Positions 54,680 through 64,000 of a stretch of DNA of 64,000 nucleotides are shown in pieces (position 1 is the first letter of the stretch; every line of letters starts with the position of its first letter). The position numbers were made by a program, and so were the translations under genes. The notes below the pieces were generated by a model. The model was not told where the DNA came from. It did no database searches and saw only the letters and a list, made by a program, of their open reading frames with translations. Origin of the DNA: Promethearchaeota archaeon (lineage in GTDB: Archaea; Asgardarchaeota; Lokiarchaeia; Helarchaeales; RDOG01); the NCBI GenBank assembly GCA_011365055.1, contig RDOG01000011.1, positions 1-64,000 on the forward strand, read 5' to 3'.

Positions 54680-55276
54680 ATGAGTGATGATGGAGAAAAA
54701 ATTGCAGGTTTCTTGACATTAAAAAGAGAAATTATCGATGAAACAATTCAAGATGAAAAATGCACGAATACAGCACTAACAATATTTATTATTACAATAA
54801 TTTTAGCCTCAATAGTAAATATAGCAACTTGGTATTCTAGATGGACATCTAATAATCAATTAACTTTACTATTTGGCATGGCTACACCAATACCGACAAT
54901 TTTCGATATTATTTTAGAAGGAGTTGGACAGATTCTTTTTCCTTTAGTAGGATGGTATTTTGTGTTTTATTTTGGAAATAAAATTGGTGGAATAGCTCAA
55001 TCAAAAGAGCATCTTATGAGAGCATTTGGTTATTCAGATATCTTATTAATTATATCAAATTTAGCGGGATTCTTAAATCTTATCGCTGCACTATCACTAT
55101 TAAGTGGATTAATTCAAGTTGTATTCAGTTTTTGGTTTATCATTGTAATAATTTATGCGACAACCATTGTTTTTCAAAAAGGTGCACTTACAGCAATAGC
55201 AGCTTTTCTAATTGGCGGTTTTTTTGCTGTAATAGTTGTTTTATTGCCTATTTCAATACTATCTTTTATATTCTAA
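54680..55276 (+). CDS. Yip1-domain membrane protein
   Basis: This 198-residue protein has five hydrophobic helices (about 27-50, 65-90, 92-105, 125-150, 155-198) after a soluble N-terminus. The Yip1 pattern is visible: FLTLKREIIDE, then FDIILEGVGQILFPLVGWYFVFYFGNK, RAFGYSDILLIISNL and FSFWFIIVIIYATTIVF. Yip1 proteins in eukaryotes are Golgi/ER membrane factors that bind Rab GTPases. Archaeal members are known but their roles are not. The gene has a strong TATA box and GGAGGAG ribosome binding site. A link to the Rab-like GTPases of this cell is only possible. Confidence 0.88.
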   Translation: MSDDGEKIAGFLTLKREIIDETIQDEKCTNTALTIFIITIILASIVNIATWYSRWTSNNQLTLLFGMATPIPTIFDIILEGVGQILFPLVGWYFVFYFGNKIGGIAQSKEHLMRAFGYSDILLIISNLAGFLNLIAALSLLSGLIQVVFSFWFIIVIIYATTIVFQKGALTAIAAFLIGGFFAVIVVLLPISILSFIF

Positions 55277-55286
55277 TAATCAAAAA

Positions 55287-55305
55287 TTTTTATTTTTTCT
55301 TTTTT
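55287..55305 (+). terminator. T-tract terminator after the Yip1-like gene
   Basis: The sequence from 55287 is nearly all T (with single A and C breaks) and starts 11 bases after the stop codon, the form of an archaeal U-tract terminator. Confidence 0.45.
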
Positions 55306-55346
55306 ACTAAATATTTCATATATTAATTTCAAAGGAATGATATGAA

Positions 55347-55901
55347 TTGGAATTTAACATTCTAAAAGAAATTATTCTAAAAAGAAGAAGCATCAGAAAA
55401 TTTAAAGTCCAAGAAATTGATGAAGAATCCTTAATAGATATCCTTGAAATATCAACATGGGCACCCAGTGCAGGTAATTTACAAAGTTGGGACATGGTTT
55501 TAATAAAAGATCAACCAATAAAAAAAGCTCTAGCTGTAGCTGCATTGGGTCAAAACTTTATTGCAGAAGCTTCTCATGTTATTATAGTTTGTGCTAATTT
55601 ACCTAGAACTGCACGAATTTATGGGCAGCGAGGGGCAACATTATATGCATATCAGGATACTGCAGCATTTATTCAGAATTTATTGTTACTCATACACTCG
55701 AAAGGATGGGGAGCTGTTTGGATAGGTGCTTTTAAAGAGTCAGAAGTAGCAGATATTATTAAAGTTGAGGAAGGAATAAGACCCATTGCAATAATTCCTG
55801 TTGGAATTCCTGATCAAGAACCCGCAAGTCCAAGGAGAATCCCACTTTCAAAAATTCTTCATATAAATTCATTCGGAAATCTTTTTAAAAAGAAAGTGTA
55901 A
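55347..55901 (+). CDS. Nitroreductase-family flavoprotein
   Basis: This 184-residue protein has the nitroreductase start IILKRRSIRKF, the FMN-contact WAPSAGNLQSWD, and AFIQNLLLLIHSKGWGAVWIGAF with PVGIPDQEP near the end. It binds FMN and reduces quinones, nitro compounds or, in some archaea, acts in cofactor metabolism (for example FMN-dependent dehalogenase or ligand-cleaving enzymes). The TTG start at 55347 is preceded by AAAGGAA; an ATG at 55342 is out of frame and stops after seven codons. It is flanked by terminators, so it is probably transcribed alone. Confidence 0.9.
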   Translation: MEFNILKEIILKRRSIRKFKVQEIDEESLIDILEISTWAPSAGNLQSWDMVLIKDQPIKKALAVAALGQNFIAEASHVIIVCANLPRTARIYGQRGATLYAYQDTAAFIQNLLLLIHSKGWGAVWIGAFKESEVADIIKVEEGIRPIAIIPVGIPDQEPASPRRIPLSKILHINSFGNLFKKKV

Positions 55902-56010
55902 TACATAATACAATTTATTATGATGAGAGATTTTATCATAAACAACGAAGATTTATTAATATATTTAATCTAAATAAAAAAATAATAAAAAAAATCAAGG
56001 TTGGGTTTTA

Positions 56011-56739
56011 ATGCAAGAAATTGGATTGTGGGATTTAATAGGATTGGCTATAGTTTTATTTGTAGCAGTTGAGGTTTTTATATTATCTATAATTTTGTTT
56101 AAAAGAAACAAGGAAACCAAGCAAATTATTAATTTATATTTTGGTTTAATGTTTTTATTCTTATTTTTCGCTGTGGTATTCTTAGTTACAGAACAAGTGA
56201 GTTATAGGATATTAAATCAAATATTTTTAGGAAATATAACTGCATGGTTAGCATTATTAACTAGTGGTACCGCAGGAATTTTTATTTCATTAATAACTTT
56301 CGATTTGACATTCTCAGAGAAAAAAAGATTATTAATGATTCCAATTTTATTATTGGTTTTTAGTTATTTAGTTTTAACTTTCATAGCTATATTCTATTTA
56401 GGGCCACCATTTTCTTTCGAGCAAGGAGGAGAATTATTTTATGCTTTTCCAATACAAATTACGTTATATTTTTTAATTAGCCCCGTATTATTCATTGCAC
56501 CTATTGTATTCTTCTATTATAGTATTGTGAATCGAGAAAATAAACCTCAATCAATTAGAAGTTTTTGGATGGGGTTAGCTATTCTTGTCTTTGGCGTTGC
56601 ATATTTAATTGAAATTGGTCCTATTGCAATTATTTTAACAGTTCCAATGAGATTAGGATACATATTTTCTGCAACCGTTCTTTACATATGTTTTTCAATG
56701 CCAAATTGGTTTAAGAAAGCAATTAAATGGGAAGAATAA
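56011..56739 (+). CDS. Seven-helix membrane protein, unknown function
   Basis: This 242-residue protein has about seven hydrophobic segments (roughly 8-30, 42-63, 76-99, 108-129, 150-172, 182-206, 208-230) linked by short charged loops. No retinal lysine, kinase or transporter motif is recognised. It begins MQEIGLWDLIGLAIVLFVAV and ends with charged FKKAIKWEE. Its pattern recalls seven-helix sensory or 7TM-His-kinase-like input domains, but no signalling domain is attached. It is not linked in an operon. Confidence 0.65.
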   Translation: MQEIGLWDLIGLAIVLFVAVEVFILSIILFKRNKETKQIINLYFGLMFLFLFFAVVFLVTEQVSYRILNQIFLGNITAWLALLTSGTAGIFISLITFDLTFSEKKRLLMIPILLLVFSYLVLTFIAIFYLGPPFSFEQGGELFYAFPIQITLYFLISPVLFIAPIVFFYYSIVNRENKPQSIRSFWMGLAILVFGVAYLIEIGPIAIILTVPMRLGYIFSATVLYICFSMPNWFKKAIKWEE

Positions 56740-56804
56740 TTAAAATTAAGAAATATCCATATCACTGAATCAAGTTGAAATTATAAGCACGTATAAATCC
56801 AATT

Positions 56805-58424
56805 TCAAACAATCTTTCTTTCCTTTCCTTTCCAAAACTGTTCTCTTAATTTTCTTTTGAGAATTTTTCCTTGTGGACTCATTGGTAGACTTTTACGAAA
56901 TATGATCTCCTTAGGGGCTTTATACCTAGCAATCTTTTCCTTACAATGTTGAATTAACTCTTCATCTGTTACTTGAAATCCCTTCTTTAATACTACACAA
57001 GCCACGACTTTCTCTTGCCACACTTCGTCAGGAGCTCCAACAACGGCACAAATTGAAACAGCTGGATGAGAATATAGCGCGTTTTCTACTTCAGCTGGGA
57101 AAATATTTTCACCACCTGAGACAATCATATCCTTTAACCTATCCACGACATATAGATATCCGTCTTTATCTATTTTCCCCATATCACCAGTGTAATACCA
57201 TCCATCAGAGTCAATAACAGCCTTTGTCTTCTCTTCCAAATTCCAATAACCTTGCATGACTCCGCCACCTCGTGCTGCAATCTCTCCTACTTCACCGATA
57301 GGGAGTTCCTTCCGATCTAGGTCAACAATTTTAATTTCTACACCATACACAGGTTTTCCTGCAGATCTTAAAAGATAGTTTGTTTTTTTATCTCTAATTA
57401 ATTCATGGTCTTCTGAAGTTAATGTTGTTACTGGGACAGCTGTTTCTGTCATCCCAAAGACTTGTTGAAATTCAACACCTTTAAATATATCAAGAGCTTT
57501 TTGTAAGGTCGTTGGATCAATTGCTGCTGCACCGTACATTATCATTTCTAAGCTACTAATGTTATATTTTGGATCATGTTTATCAATTACGCGAATTAAC
57601 ATGGTTGGCACTAGCTGTAGTATGGTTACTTTCTCCTTTTCAATTTCCTTGTAGGTTTGAATAGGATCAAAGTTTTTGTGTGTAATAAGAGTTATTTGAC
57701 CATTAACTGCAAGAAGAACAAGATACATGGCAGCTGCATGAAATATTGGTAAATCGGTCATTATTATCGCCTTTCTTTCTTGCATTCTCTCAAATTGTTT
57801 AGCTTTTTTCTCTTCAGAATAGTTTAAACTCTCCTGCATCATTCGAACCAAGCTAGATGTCATTGTTGAAGTGATATTTTTGTGTGAAAGCATTACACCC
57901 TTAGGAAATCCCGTCGTCCCTCCTGTATACATTATGTATAATGTATCTGTATCTCGAATTTTTATTTTGTTTCCATCTAAATCAAACGGTCCTTCTTTTG
58001 AATATTCTCTTATTGTCATTTCAAATTCGTCTGGTGAGATATAATGATTTATAGATTTACATTTATCTTTAAAATAATCAATGTAATCTGCATATTCTTC
58101 TCCATAAATCAAAATTTTTGGAGTACAGTCATTAAGAACATAAGTCAATTCATCCTTGGACATTTTATAATTTAAAGGGACAGCTATCGCCCCCATTCTA
58201 GGGATGCCAAAATAAGATAGAACAATTGTCGAACCGTTTCTTAATAATAACGCGACTCTATCTCCTTTTTTGACTTTTAATTTTATTAGTCCGTTAGCTA
58301 AAGAATTACAATAGCCAAACATTTCTTTATAAGTATATCTCACTTTTTCTGTAATTAATCCTATTTTCTCCGGCTCTCTTTTTGCCGCAGATTTGATATA
58401 ATCCCCTATTTTCAATTTCAACAC
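56805..58424 (-). CDS. AMP-forming acyl-CoA synthetase (long-chain type)
   Basis: This 539-residue member of the ANL superfamily has YTGGTTGFPKG as P-loop, QVFGMTE as the adenylate motif, GWYYTGDMGKIDKDG as the hinge, and SPQGKILKRKLR with the catalytic lysine. It lacks the insertion seen in the synthetase at 35641-37428, so it is more canonical and closest to medium/long-chain fatty acyl-CoA ligases. It activates free acids for the acyl-CoA pathway suggested by the thiolase and mutase genes. Confidence 0.94.
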   Translation of the reverse strand: MLKLKIGDYIKSAAKREPEKIGLITEKVRYTYKEMFGYCNSLANGLIKLKVKKGDRVALLLRNGSTIVLSYFGIPRMGAIAVPLNYKMSKDELTYVLNDCTPKILIYGEEYADYIDYFKDKCKSINHYISPDEFEMTIREYSKEGPFDLDGNKIKIRDTDTLYIMYTGGTTGFPKGVMLSHKNITSTMTSSLVRMMQESLNYSEEKKAKQFERMQERKAIIMTDLPIFHAAAMYLVLLAVNGQITLITHKNFDPIQTYKEIEKEKVTILQLVPTMLIRVIDKHDPKYNISSLEMIMYGAAAIDPTTLQKALDIFKGVEFQQVFGMTETAVPVTTLTSEDHELIRDKKTNYLLRSAGKPVYGVEIKIVDLDRKELPIGEVGEIAARGGGVMQGYWNLEEKTKAVIDSDGWYYTGDMGKIDKDGYLYVVDRLKDMIVSGGENIFPAEVENALYSHPAVSICAVVGAPDEVWQEKVVACVVLKKGFQVTDEELIQHCKEKIARYKAPKEIIFRKSLPMSPQGKILKRKLREQFWKGKERKIV

Positions 58425-58711
58425 CTTATTTATTAAATTCTAAATTTTAAATAAATTAAAATTAAGTATTTAATAACCTTAGCATCAATTTTGTATTTTT
58501 CGGGTATTAAATTTAGGAAAAAAAAATTAAAAAGTCAGATTTATATTTTGAGATCTAAAACTCGTGAAATTCCCAACATGTTTTAATTAATTGTCTTAAA
58601 TACGCACATATATAACTAATTTAAGAAGTTAAATATAAATAATTTTAGTTCTAATATTTAACAACTCAATATGATTTGAATTAACATCATTTATTTTCGA
58701 GAGTATCGTAA
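58425..58711. other. Divergent intergenic region, no gene seen
   Basis: This AT-rich region lies between the minus-strand synthetase gene and the plus-strand GTPase gene. It must contain both promoters. No clear operator, RNA gene or repeat is visible; TATA-like segments occur near 58640-58665. Confidence 0.4.
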
Positions 58712-59605
58712 TTGTCAGATTTCCCACTTGAATCTCTAAAAAATGGAGAGCAGATTAGTAATTTTTATAAAATTATTGTAATTGGAGACGGATTTGTAGG
58801 AAAGACGGGTATAACAGTTAGGTTCTGTGAAGATCAGTTTAAAGAAGAATATAAAATGACAATTGGCGTAAATTTTGGCTCAAAAAAAATACAATTTGAA
58901 GGAAAAAAATATGCAATTCAGCTTTGGGACATAGCAGGGCAACAAAGATTTAAAATTTTCAGAACTTCTTATTATACGGGAGCAACTTGTGCTATTTTAG
59001 TTTATGATGTTACAAATAGATTGACCTTTCTTGATTTAGAAAATTGGATTTGTGAATACCAGAAAATAATTGGACCAAAACCAGGCATTATAGTGGGAAA
59101 TAAACTAGATTTACCTTATTCTGGAAAAATTGATCCGCGTACAAACGAAAAATATAGAAAAGAAGTAAGTTATAATGAATTACAAGAATTTGCATTTAGA
59201 TTTAATGCAAACTTTATGGAAACATCGGCGAAAACAAACCATAATATCATGGAATTATTTGAAACTGCAATCCCAATGATAAATGATGATATTAAAATGA
59301 AATATTATGAAATAGAATCATTTCAATCCGTTGAATCTGGTTTCCATAATTTAAAAAGTATTCTTGATGAACATAATAAGGGTAAAATCTATGATGCATT
59401 GATTAAATTAAAACAATCTATTTTTGAAGAAAATCCTTATTCAATTGTTCTTGGGAATCTAAGTGAATGGATAGAATATATTGCTAAATCAAATTATAAT
59501 GAAAAAATCAAACTAAACCTGAATCAATCCATATCAGCATGGAAATATTATTATCCACAGAGTTTAGATGAGGGAATTCCCGTAAGTTCAAATGTAAATA
59601 CTTAG
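58712..59605 (+). CDS. Rab-like GTPase with C-terminal helical extension
   Basis: This 297-residue protein has G1 GDGFVGKTG, switch I YKMTIGVNF, G3 WDIAGQQRF, a YDVTNRLTF stretch, G4 GNKLD and G5 METSAKT. After the G domain (to about residue 190) comes an extra 100 residues of helices, including HNLKSILDEHNKGKIYDALIK and LGNLSEWIEYIAK. The EWIEY sequence also occurs in the C-terminal helices of the paralogues encoded at 11275 and 18115. There is no prenylation motif. The start is TTG at 58712. Confidence 0.9.
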   Translation: MSDFPLESLKNGEQISNFYKIIVIGDGFVGKTGITVRFCEDQFKEEYKMTIGVNFGSKKIQFEGKKYAIQLWDIAGQQRFKIFRTSYYTGATCAILVYDVTNRLTFLDLENWICEYQKIIGPKPGIIVGNKLDLPYSGKIDPRTNEKYRKEVSYNELQEFAFRFNANFMETSAKTNHNIMELFETAIPMINDDIKMKYYEIESFQSVESGFHNLKSILDEHNKGKIYDALIKLKQSIFEENPYSIVLGNLSEWIEYIAKSNYNEKIKLNLNQSISAWKYYYPQSLDEGIPVSSNVNT

Positions 59606-59614
59606 AAAAAAAAA

Positions 59615-60187
59615 TTATGTTTTAATGAAATTCTGAATGAGTTTCATTCCATGTGGTTTAGTCATTATCGATTCTGGATGAAATTGTACGCCTTCTATGT
59701 TATATTTAATGTGCCTTACTCCCATAATTGTTCCATCTTCAGCTGTCGAAGAGACTATTAACGATTTAGGTATAACCTTTGCAGCTAGACTATGGTATCT
59801 AGTAGCAGGAAACGGATTGATTATATCCTTATAGATAGATTGCTCATCATGATTAATCATCGAAACCATACCATGAACGGGACCAACACTTGCTCTTTCT
59901 ACTTTTCCCCCAAAAGCTTCAACTATTGCTTGTAATCCAAGACAAACTCCTAATATGGGAATATATTCCCTGCCAAATTCTTTAATGATAGGAATGACAT
60001 TTCCAGTATCAGTTGCGGGATGTCCAGGTCCAGGACTAATGACAATTTTATCAGGATTAATATCCCGTACTTCATCTAAAGAAATCGAGTTTTTTACAAC
60101 AATAGTTTTACAATTATTTTGCAAAAAATAATCCACTATTATATAAACGAATGAATCAAAATTGTTTATAAAAAGAACTTTGTTCAT
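59615..60187 (-). CDS. trpG: Anthranilate synthase component II (glutamine amidotransferase)
   Basis: This 190-residue amidotransferase supplies ammonia to TrpE. Its catalytic triad is Cys in GVCLGLQAI, and His and Glu in VQFHPES. GPGHPATDTGNV is the oxyanion-loop signature. A GPVHG segment shows the usual trpG/pabA similarity, so it could also serve p-aminobenzoate synthesis. The start overlaps trpE by four bases. It is the last gene of the trp run in this window. Confidence 0.94.
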   Translation of the reverse strand: MNKVLFINNFDSFVYIIVDYFLQNNCKTIVVKNSISLDEVRDINPDKIVISPGPGHPATDTGNVIPIIKEFGREYIPILGVCLGLQAIVEAFGGKVERASVGPVHGMVSMINHDEQSIYKDIINPFPATRYHSLAAKVIPKSLIVSSTAEDGTIMGVRHIKYNIEGVQFHPESIMTKPHGMKLIQNFIKT

Positions 60188-61671
60188 TTTAATTCCTCCG
60201 CCATTTTTATAGCTGATAATGTCGATCTCATTTTATTTCGAGTTTCAATCCACTCCAATTTAGGTTGAGAATCTTTTACAATACCACCCCCAGCTTGAAC
60301 GGTTAATTTGGAATCATTCATAAAAATAGTTCTTATTGCAATAGCAAAATCAGCATCTCCATTTAAACTGAAATACCCAACTACACCTCCATATGGACCA
60401 CGAGAATCGTTTTCGATTTCATTAATAATTTCCATTGCTCTTAATTTTGGAGCACCAGTTAAGGTACCGGCAGGAAACATTGAGCGTAAAATATCAACAC
60501 TAGAGATATTTCTTTTTTTACTTTCTAAATGGGTAACCATATGCATTAGATGCGTATATTTTTTTATTGCTTGGAAATCTAACGCATTTACGGTTCCTCT
60601 TTCTGAAACTTTTGCTAAATCGTTTCGCGCTAAATCTACTAACATTAAATGTTCTGCTTTTTCCTTTGGATCGTTTATAAGTTCGTTTTTCATTGCCTCA
60701 TCTTCTTCCTTTGTTAAACCTCGCTTTCTCGTGCCAGCAATGGGAACCGTTCGTATCATCTCGTTATCAATGCTTACTAATGCTTCAGGAGAACTACCTA
60801 GCAATCGAATATTATCAAAATTAATATAATACATATATGGACTTGGATTAAGTTGCCTAAGAGCACCATAAATCTCTATGTCTTTCGCAGGTGTCGTTAA
60901 TTCAATCTTTCGAGAGATTACAGCTTGGATGATATCACCTGCGTATATATATTCACGAGTTTTATCAATCATTTCTGAATATTTTTCAAATGAAACTGTT
61001 GATTTATATTCATCCAATGTTTCTAAAGGAATATCAGGATATTTTTTTAAAGGACCAGCTTTATATTTTTCGATGCTTTTTTTTAACTCCATAGGAGTTT
61101 CATATCCATTTTCTCCTTCTATCGTATTAGTTATGACATAGAGTTGTCTTGTTTTGTGATTATAGATTAAAACTCTAGTTTGCATCCCCATTAAAATATC
61201 GGGATATGGAGATCTAGAGGTAAATTTAACCCAAGGAGCAACAGTATCATATCCTATGTATCCCAAATAGCCACCATAAAAGACATTTCTGGGGAATATC
61301 TCTCGGAAACTTTTTTTTGTAAATACTACATATTTTTGAAGCGCATCAAGAGCCTCCATGTTATATTTCACTTGATCATCCAATAAATCATTTGCATTTG
61401 AGGAAATGTTAATTTCTCGTGAATTTATTTCATCAAGAATCTTATGTCCGCGTTCAGTGGTTATATCTCTGACTTTAGCTTTATCTTTTCGTATCTCAAC
61501 AATGAAATCAGGTTCAAGACAAATGAAACTATATAGTGTTTCACGAGTGTTTTCTTGGACAGATTCTAATAGAAAACTGTTTTTTGCGTCAAGATCTTCC
61601 GTAAGATGCGAAAATAAATTAAAAATGTCGTAATTTTGCCCTAATAATTCTAAATGTAAATTAAAATTCAA
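60184..61671 (-). CDS. trpE: Anthranilate synthase component I
   Basis: This 495-residue chorismate-using enzyme makes anthranilate with TrpG. The N-terminal FLLESV is the LLES motif that forms the tryptophan feedback site. The C-terminal part has the active-site GTRKRG, DPKEKAEHLMLVDLARNDL and FPAGTLTGAPKLRAMEII, then GGVVGYFSLNGDADFAIAIRT. It is separated from trpA by one base. Feedback inhibition by tryptophan is therefore likely. Confidence 0.95.
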   Translation of the reverse strand: MNFNLHLELLGQNYDIFNLFSHLTEDLDAKNSFLLESVQENTRETLYSFICLEPDFIVEIRKDKAKVRDITTERGHKILDEINSREINISSNANDLLDDQVKYNMEALDALQKYVVFTKKSFREIFPRNVFYGGYLGYIGYDTVAPWVKFTSRSPYPDILMGMQTRVLIYNHKTRQLYVITNTIEGENGYETPMELKKSIEKYKAGPLKKYPDIPLETLDEYKSTVSFEKYSEMIDKTREYIYAGDIIQAVISRKIELTTPAKDIEIYGALRQLNPSPYMYYINFDNIRLLGSSPEALVSIDNEMIRTVPIAGTRKRGLTKEEDEAMKNELINDPKEKAEHLMLVDLARNDLAKVSERGTVNALDFQAIKKYTHLMHMVTHLESKKRNISSVDILRSMFPAGTLTGAPKLRAMEIINEIENDSRGPYGGVVGYFSLNGDADFAIAIRTIFMNDSKLTVQAGGGIVKDSQPKLEWIETRNKMRSTLSAIKMAEELK

Positions 61672-61672
61672 T

Positions 61673-62485
61673 TCAAATCCCTCTCTTTATCGTGTTTTTT
61701 TTCATACTTCGAACAAAATTTCCTAACAATTCTAACATTTTACCAATATCTTTGATATTTTCTTCAATGATGTTTATTACTGCAGAACCAACGATAACTC
61801 CATCTGCTCCGGCATTTATTAATTCTTGAACATGAGAAGGCGTGCTGATTCCGAAACCAGGTAGAACCGGGAGATTTGATATGGCAGTGAATTTTAAAAG
61901 ATGCTCGATAGTTAATTTATTGATCTCTTTTCTTGTCCCAGTTGTTCCAAAAAGAGTAACAAAATATAAAAAGCCTCCTGCTTTTTCTAAAATTCTGGAA
62001 ATTCTTTTTTCTGAAGTATTTGGAGCAATTAGAAATATGATATGAACATCATTTTTTTTACTTTCCTGTAAAGCAAACTCTGCTTCTTCAATCGGTAAAT
62101 CGGGAATGACAATCCCTTGAACTTGATGCTTTTTACACATTTTAAAAAATTCTTCTAAAGGATATTGAAGAACAATATTATAATACGTCAGAAAAATTAA
62201 AGGTATTTTTGAAAATTCACGGATTTTTTTTACAAGTTCAAATGCTTTATCAGTATTCATACCAGCATTCAAAGATCTTTGATAACTTTTTTGGATGGTT
62301 GGACCATCAGCCATTGGATCACTAAAAGGAATACCTAATTCAATAATGTCAGCTCCATTTTCAATTAAAGTTGTAATTATTTTTATAGTTATTTCTTCAT
62401 TTGGATCACCTAAAGTTACGAATGGCATGAATGCACTCTCGTTTTTTGATTTTAATGTAATAAATAAATCATCAAGTGTGTTCAT
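61673..62485 (-). CDS. trpA: Tryptophan synthase alpha subunit
   Basis: This 270-residue TIM barrel cleaves indole-3-glycerol phosphate to indole. PFVTLGDPN, then [20 protein letters not shown] holds the catalytic Glu and Asp. [14 protein letters not shown] and the phosphate-site [11 protein letters not shown] follow. The start overlaps trpB by four bases. It should pair with TrpB for channelling. Confidence 0.95.
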   Translation of the reverse strand: MNTLDDLFITLKSKNESAFMPFVTLGDPNEEITIKIITTLIENGADIIELGIPFSDPMADGPTIQKSYQRSLNAGMNTDKAFELVKKIREFSKIPLIFLTYYNIVLQYPLEEFFKMCKKHQVQGIVIPDLPIEEAEFALQESKKNDVHIIFLIAPNTSEKRISRILEKAGGFLYFVTLFGTTGTRKEINKLTIEHLLKFTAISNLPVLPGFGISTPSHVQELINAGADGVIVGSAVINIIEENIKDIGKMLELLGNFVRSMKKNTIKRGI

Positions 62486-63690
62486 ATTTTAATATCCCCT
62501 AAATTTTTGTTTATTATATCAAGATCTTTTCCTCCAGCACCGGAGAGATTGAGAACTACTATATCATCTCTATTAAATGCTTTTTTTGCTATTTTTATTA
62601 GATATCCAAGCGCGTGACTTGGTTCTAAAGCAGGAATTATCCCTTCAGTCTTGCATAACATTTTAAATGCATCAAGAGCTTCTTGATCAGTAGCTGAGCC
62701 TGTTTTTAGTCTTTTAATTTCTTTTAAAAGTGCATGCTCAGGTCCTACACCCGGATAATCTAATCCTGCACTAACGCTATAACTAGTTTTGATCTGCCCA
62801 TAACGATCTTGTTGAAGATGTGTATGTGCACCATGAAACACACCTTTCGAATCTTTTCCCAAGCTTATAGCATTATCAGCAGTGTTAATGCCCTTACCTG
62901 CGGCTTCCACAGCATGTAGTTCAACATTTTCATCTTCAATAAATTCGTAAAATGCTCCAATTGCATTACTTCCACCTCCTACACAAGCGATAATTGCATT
63001 GGGTAATCGATTTTCTTTTTGTAAGATTTGTTCTCTTATCTCAATTCCTATGATCTTTTGAAATTCTCTTACAATCAAAGGATATGGATGTGGACCAACA
63101 ACCGAACCGATTAAATAATAAGTTGAAGACAAATTAGTGATCCAATCTCTTAAAGCTTCATTTATAGCATCTTTTAAGGTCTTACTTCCAGAATCTACAG
63201 GTCTAATGTTAGCACCTAAAAGTTTCATTCTAAATACATTAAATTTTTGTCGTTCTACATCTTCTCTACCCATATGGACTTCTGTTTTAATTCCCATTAA
63301 AGCTCCAGCTATTGCAGTTGCAAATCCATGTTGTCCAGCACCAGTTTCAGCAATTAATCTAGTTTTTTTCATGTATTTACATAATAACGCTTGACCCAAA
63401 GTGTTGTTAATTTTATGAGCTCCACCGTGAAGTAAATCTTCTCGCTTCAAATATACTTTACATCCTAATTTTTCACTCAAATTCTTGGCTAGGTACAAAG
63501 GAGTAGGTCGACCTGCATAATCCTTTAACAGATCTCTTAGCTCTTTTTGAAAAGCAGGGGTATCTTTGATTGAAAAAAAAGCTTTTTCAAGTTCTTCTAA
63601 AGCTGGCATTAGGATCTCAGGAACAAATTTTCCACCAAATTTTCCAAATTTTCCAAAATTATCAGGATATTTATTTTTATAACTATTCAT
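62482..63690 (-). CDS. trpB: Tryptophan synthase beta subunit (TrpB1 type)
   Basis: This 402-residue PLP enzyme joins indole and serine. The PLP lysine lies in [15 protein letters not shown], the phosphate loop is [10 protein letters not shown], and [10 protein letters not shown] is near the end. N-terminal [11 protein letters not shown] is typical of the TrpB1 branch, which associates with TrpA. It overlaps trpA by four bases and the trpF end by eight. Confidence 0.96.
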   Translation of the reverse strand: MNSYKNKYPDNFGKFGKFGGKFVPEILMPALEELEKAFFSIKDTPAFQKELRDLLKDYAGRPTPLYLAKNLSEKLGCKVYLKREDLLHGGAHKINNTLGQALLCKYMKKTRLIAETGAGQHGFATAIAGALMGIKTEVHMGREDVERQKFNVFRMKLLGANIRPVDSGSKTLKDAINEALRDWITNLSSTYYLIGSVVGPHPYPLIVREFQKIIGIEIREQILQKENRLPNAIIACVGGGSNAIGAFYEFIEDENVELHAVEAAGKGINTADNAISLGKDSKGVFHGAHTHLQQDRYGQIKTSYSVSAGLDYPGVGPEHALLKEIKRLKTGSATDQEALDAFKMLCKTEGIIPALEPSHALGYLIKIAKKAFNRDDIVVLNLSGAGGKDLDIINKNLGDIKI

Positions 63691-64000
63691 TTTTATAACT
63701 CACCTCTCTTGCATTTTTTATAAAATTGACAATCAATCCTTCGTCCTTAATACCAGGAGATGATTCTACACCACTTGAAACATCAACTGCATAAGGTCGT
63801 ACTTGTTGAATTGCATTAATTATATTGTCGGGATTTAGACCTCCAGATAGAATTAAGGGAATTTCAATTACTTCTTTGACTTCTTTAGCAATTTCTAAGT
63901 TGTTTAAAATTCCAGATCCACCAATAGTTATTTCTGAATATGTATCAATTAGAAGGGCATCACAATATTTTGCCAAAATCTTACTTGATATGATTGGATC
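63683..64000 (-). CDS. trpF: Phosphoribosylanthranilate isomerase, partial
   Basis: The C-terminal 105 residues of TrpF are visible; the frame is open across the window end at 64000, so the 5' part is missing. They read [17 protein letters not shown], then [14 protein letters not shown] and [17 protein letters not shown], which match the phosphate-binding and C-terminal motifs of the family. It is the first seen gene of the trp run; trpC and trpD are expected outside the window. A TTG at 63976 is not the real start. Confidence 0.9.
   Translation of the reverse strand, partial: DPIISSKILAKYCDALLIDTYSEITIGGSGILNNLEIAKEVKEVIEIPLILSGGLNPDNIINAIQQVRPYAVDVSSGVESSPGIKDEGLIVNFIKNAREVSYKNE

Noticed and set aside
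60308..61141. Plus-strand ORFs inside trpE
   Set aside because: They are antisense to a fully conserved enzyme gene and have no supporting signals.
1..64000. tRNA, rRNA, CRISPR arrays or insertion sequences
   Set aside because: No GC-rich tRNA- or rRNA-like stretch, no regularly spaced repeat array and no transposase frame was found in the gaps. In this AT-rich genome stable RNA genes should stand out, but a tRNA with many AT pairs could still be missed.

Overview
The window is AT-rich and codes densely on both strands. Genes use ATG, TTG and GTG starts, and many have GGAGG or GGTGAT type ribosome binding sites. It has archaeal housekeeping genes: a proteasome alpha subunit and a K/omega-type (Rpo6) RNA polymerase subunit. 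It also has a set of eukaryote-like signature genes: at least nine Ras-superfamily GTPases of Rab-, Arf- and Rag-like type, longin- and roadblock-like domains, an Rpn11/CSN5-type JAMM protease and a Yip1-like membrane protein. This combination points to an Asgard archaeon, probably Lokiarchaeia-like. The assignment rests on gene content only.

Layout. 0-11 kb: ferredoxin-like protein, SF2 helicase, proteasome alpha subunit, a 55-aa small ORF, a K+ channel, an isocitrate/isopropylmalate-type dehydrogenase, a GH31 glucosidase, the JAMM protein (with a probable frameshifted K/E-rich tail), a GNAT acetyltransferase and Rpo6. 11-14 kb: a Rag/Arf-like GTPase, an MBL hydrolase and an orphan corrinoid protein. 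14-35 kb: a large, almost entirely minus-strand signalling region. A tightly packed gene run (26547 down to 13877) joins a giant histidine kinase, a response regulator with a longin-like output domain, three Rag/Arf-like GTPases (one carrying a roadblock domain, one a longin-like domain), three proteins of unknown role and two Rab-like GTPases. Upstream lie a second giant PAS kinase and a REC-DUF835-wHTH regulator, then a Rab-like GTPase and an overlapping Rag-like GTPase/longin pair. 35-43 kb: an acyl-CoA synthetase and a third kinase with about eleven PAS domains. 43-50 kb: a Dam-type methylase, a methylmalonyl-CoA mutase cluster (large and B12 subunits, MeaB) split by a DUF433/DUF5615 toxin-antitoxin pair, and a thiolase. 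50-59 kb: MobB and MobA, a CocE/NonD hydrolase, a second DNA methyltransferase, the Yip1-like protein, a nitroreductase, a seven-helix membrane protein, a second acyl-CoA synthetase and a Rab-like GTPase with a helical tail. 59.6-64 kb: a trp operon in the order F-B-A-E-G, cut by the window end.

How the genes may work together. The acyl-CoA synthetases, thiolase, mutase and MeaB suggest acyl-CoA and propionyl/methylmalonyl-CoA metabolism. The most notable system is the 12.7-kb kinase/response-regulator/GTPase run. Its sequence supports a phosphorelay whose output domain belongs to the same fold class as GTPase regulators, encoded with its likely GTPase partners. This is comparable in logic to bacterial MglA/MglB/RomR, but larger and with Rag- and Rab-like GTPases. 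That functional link is inference from domain content and gene order.
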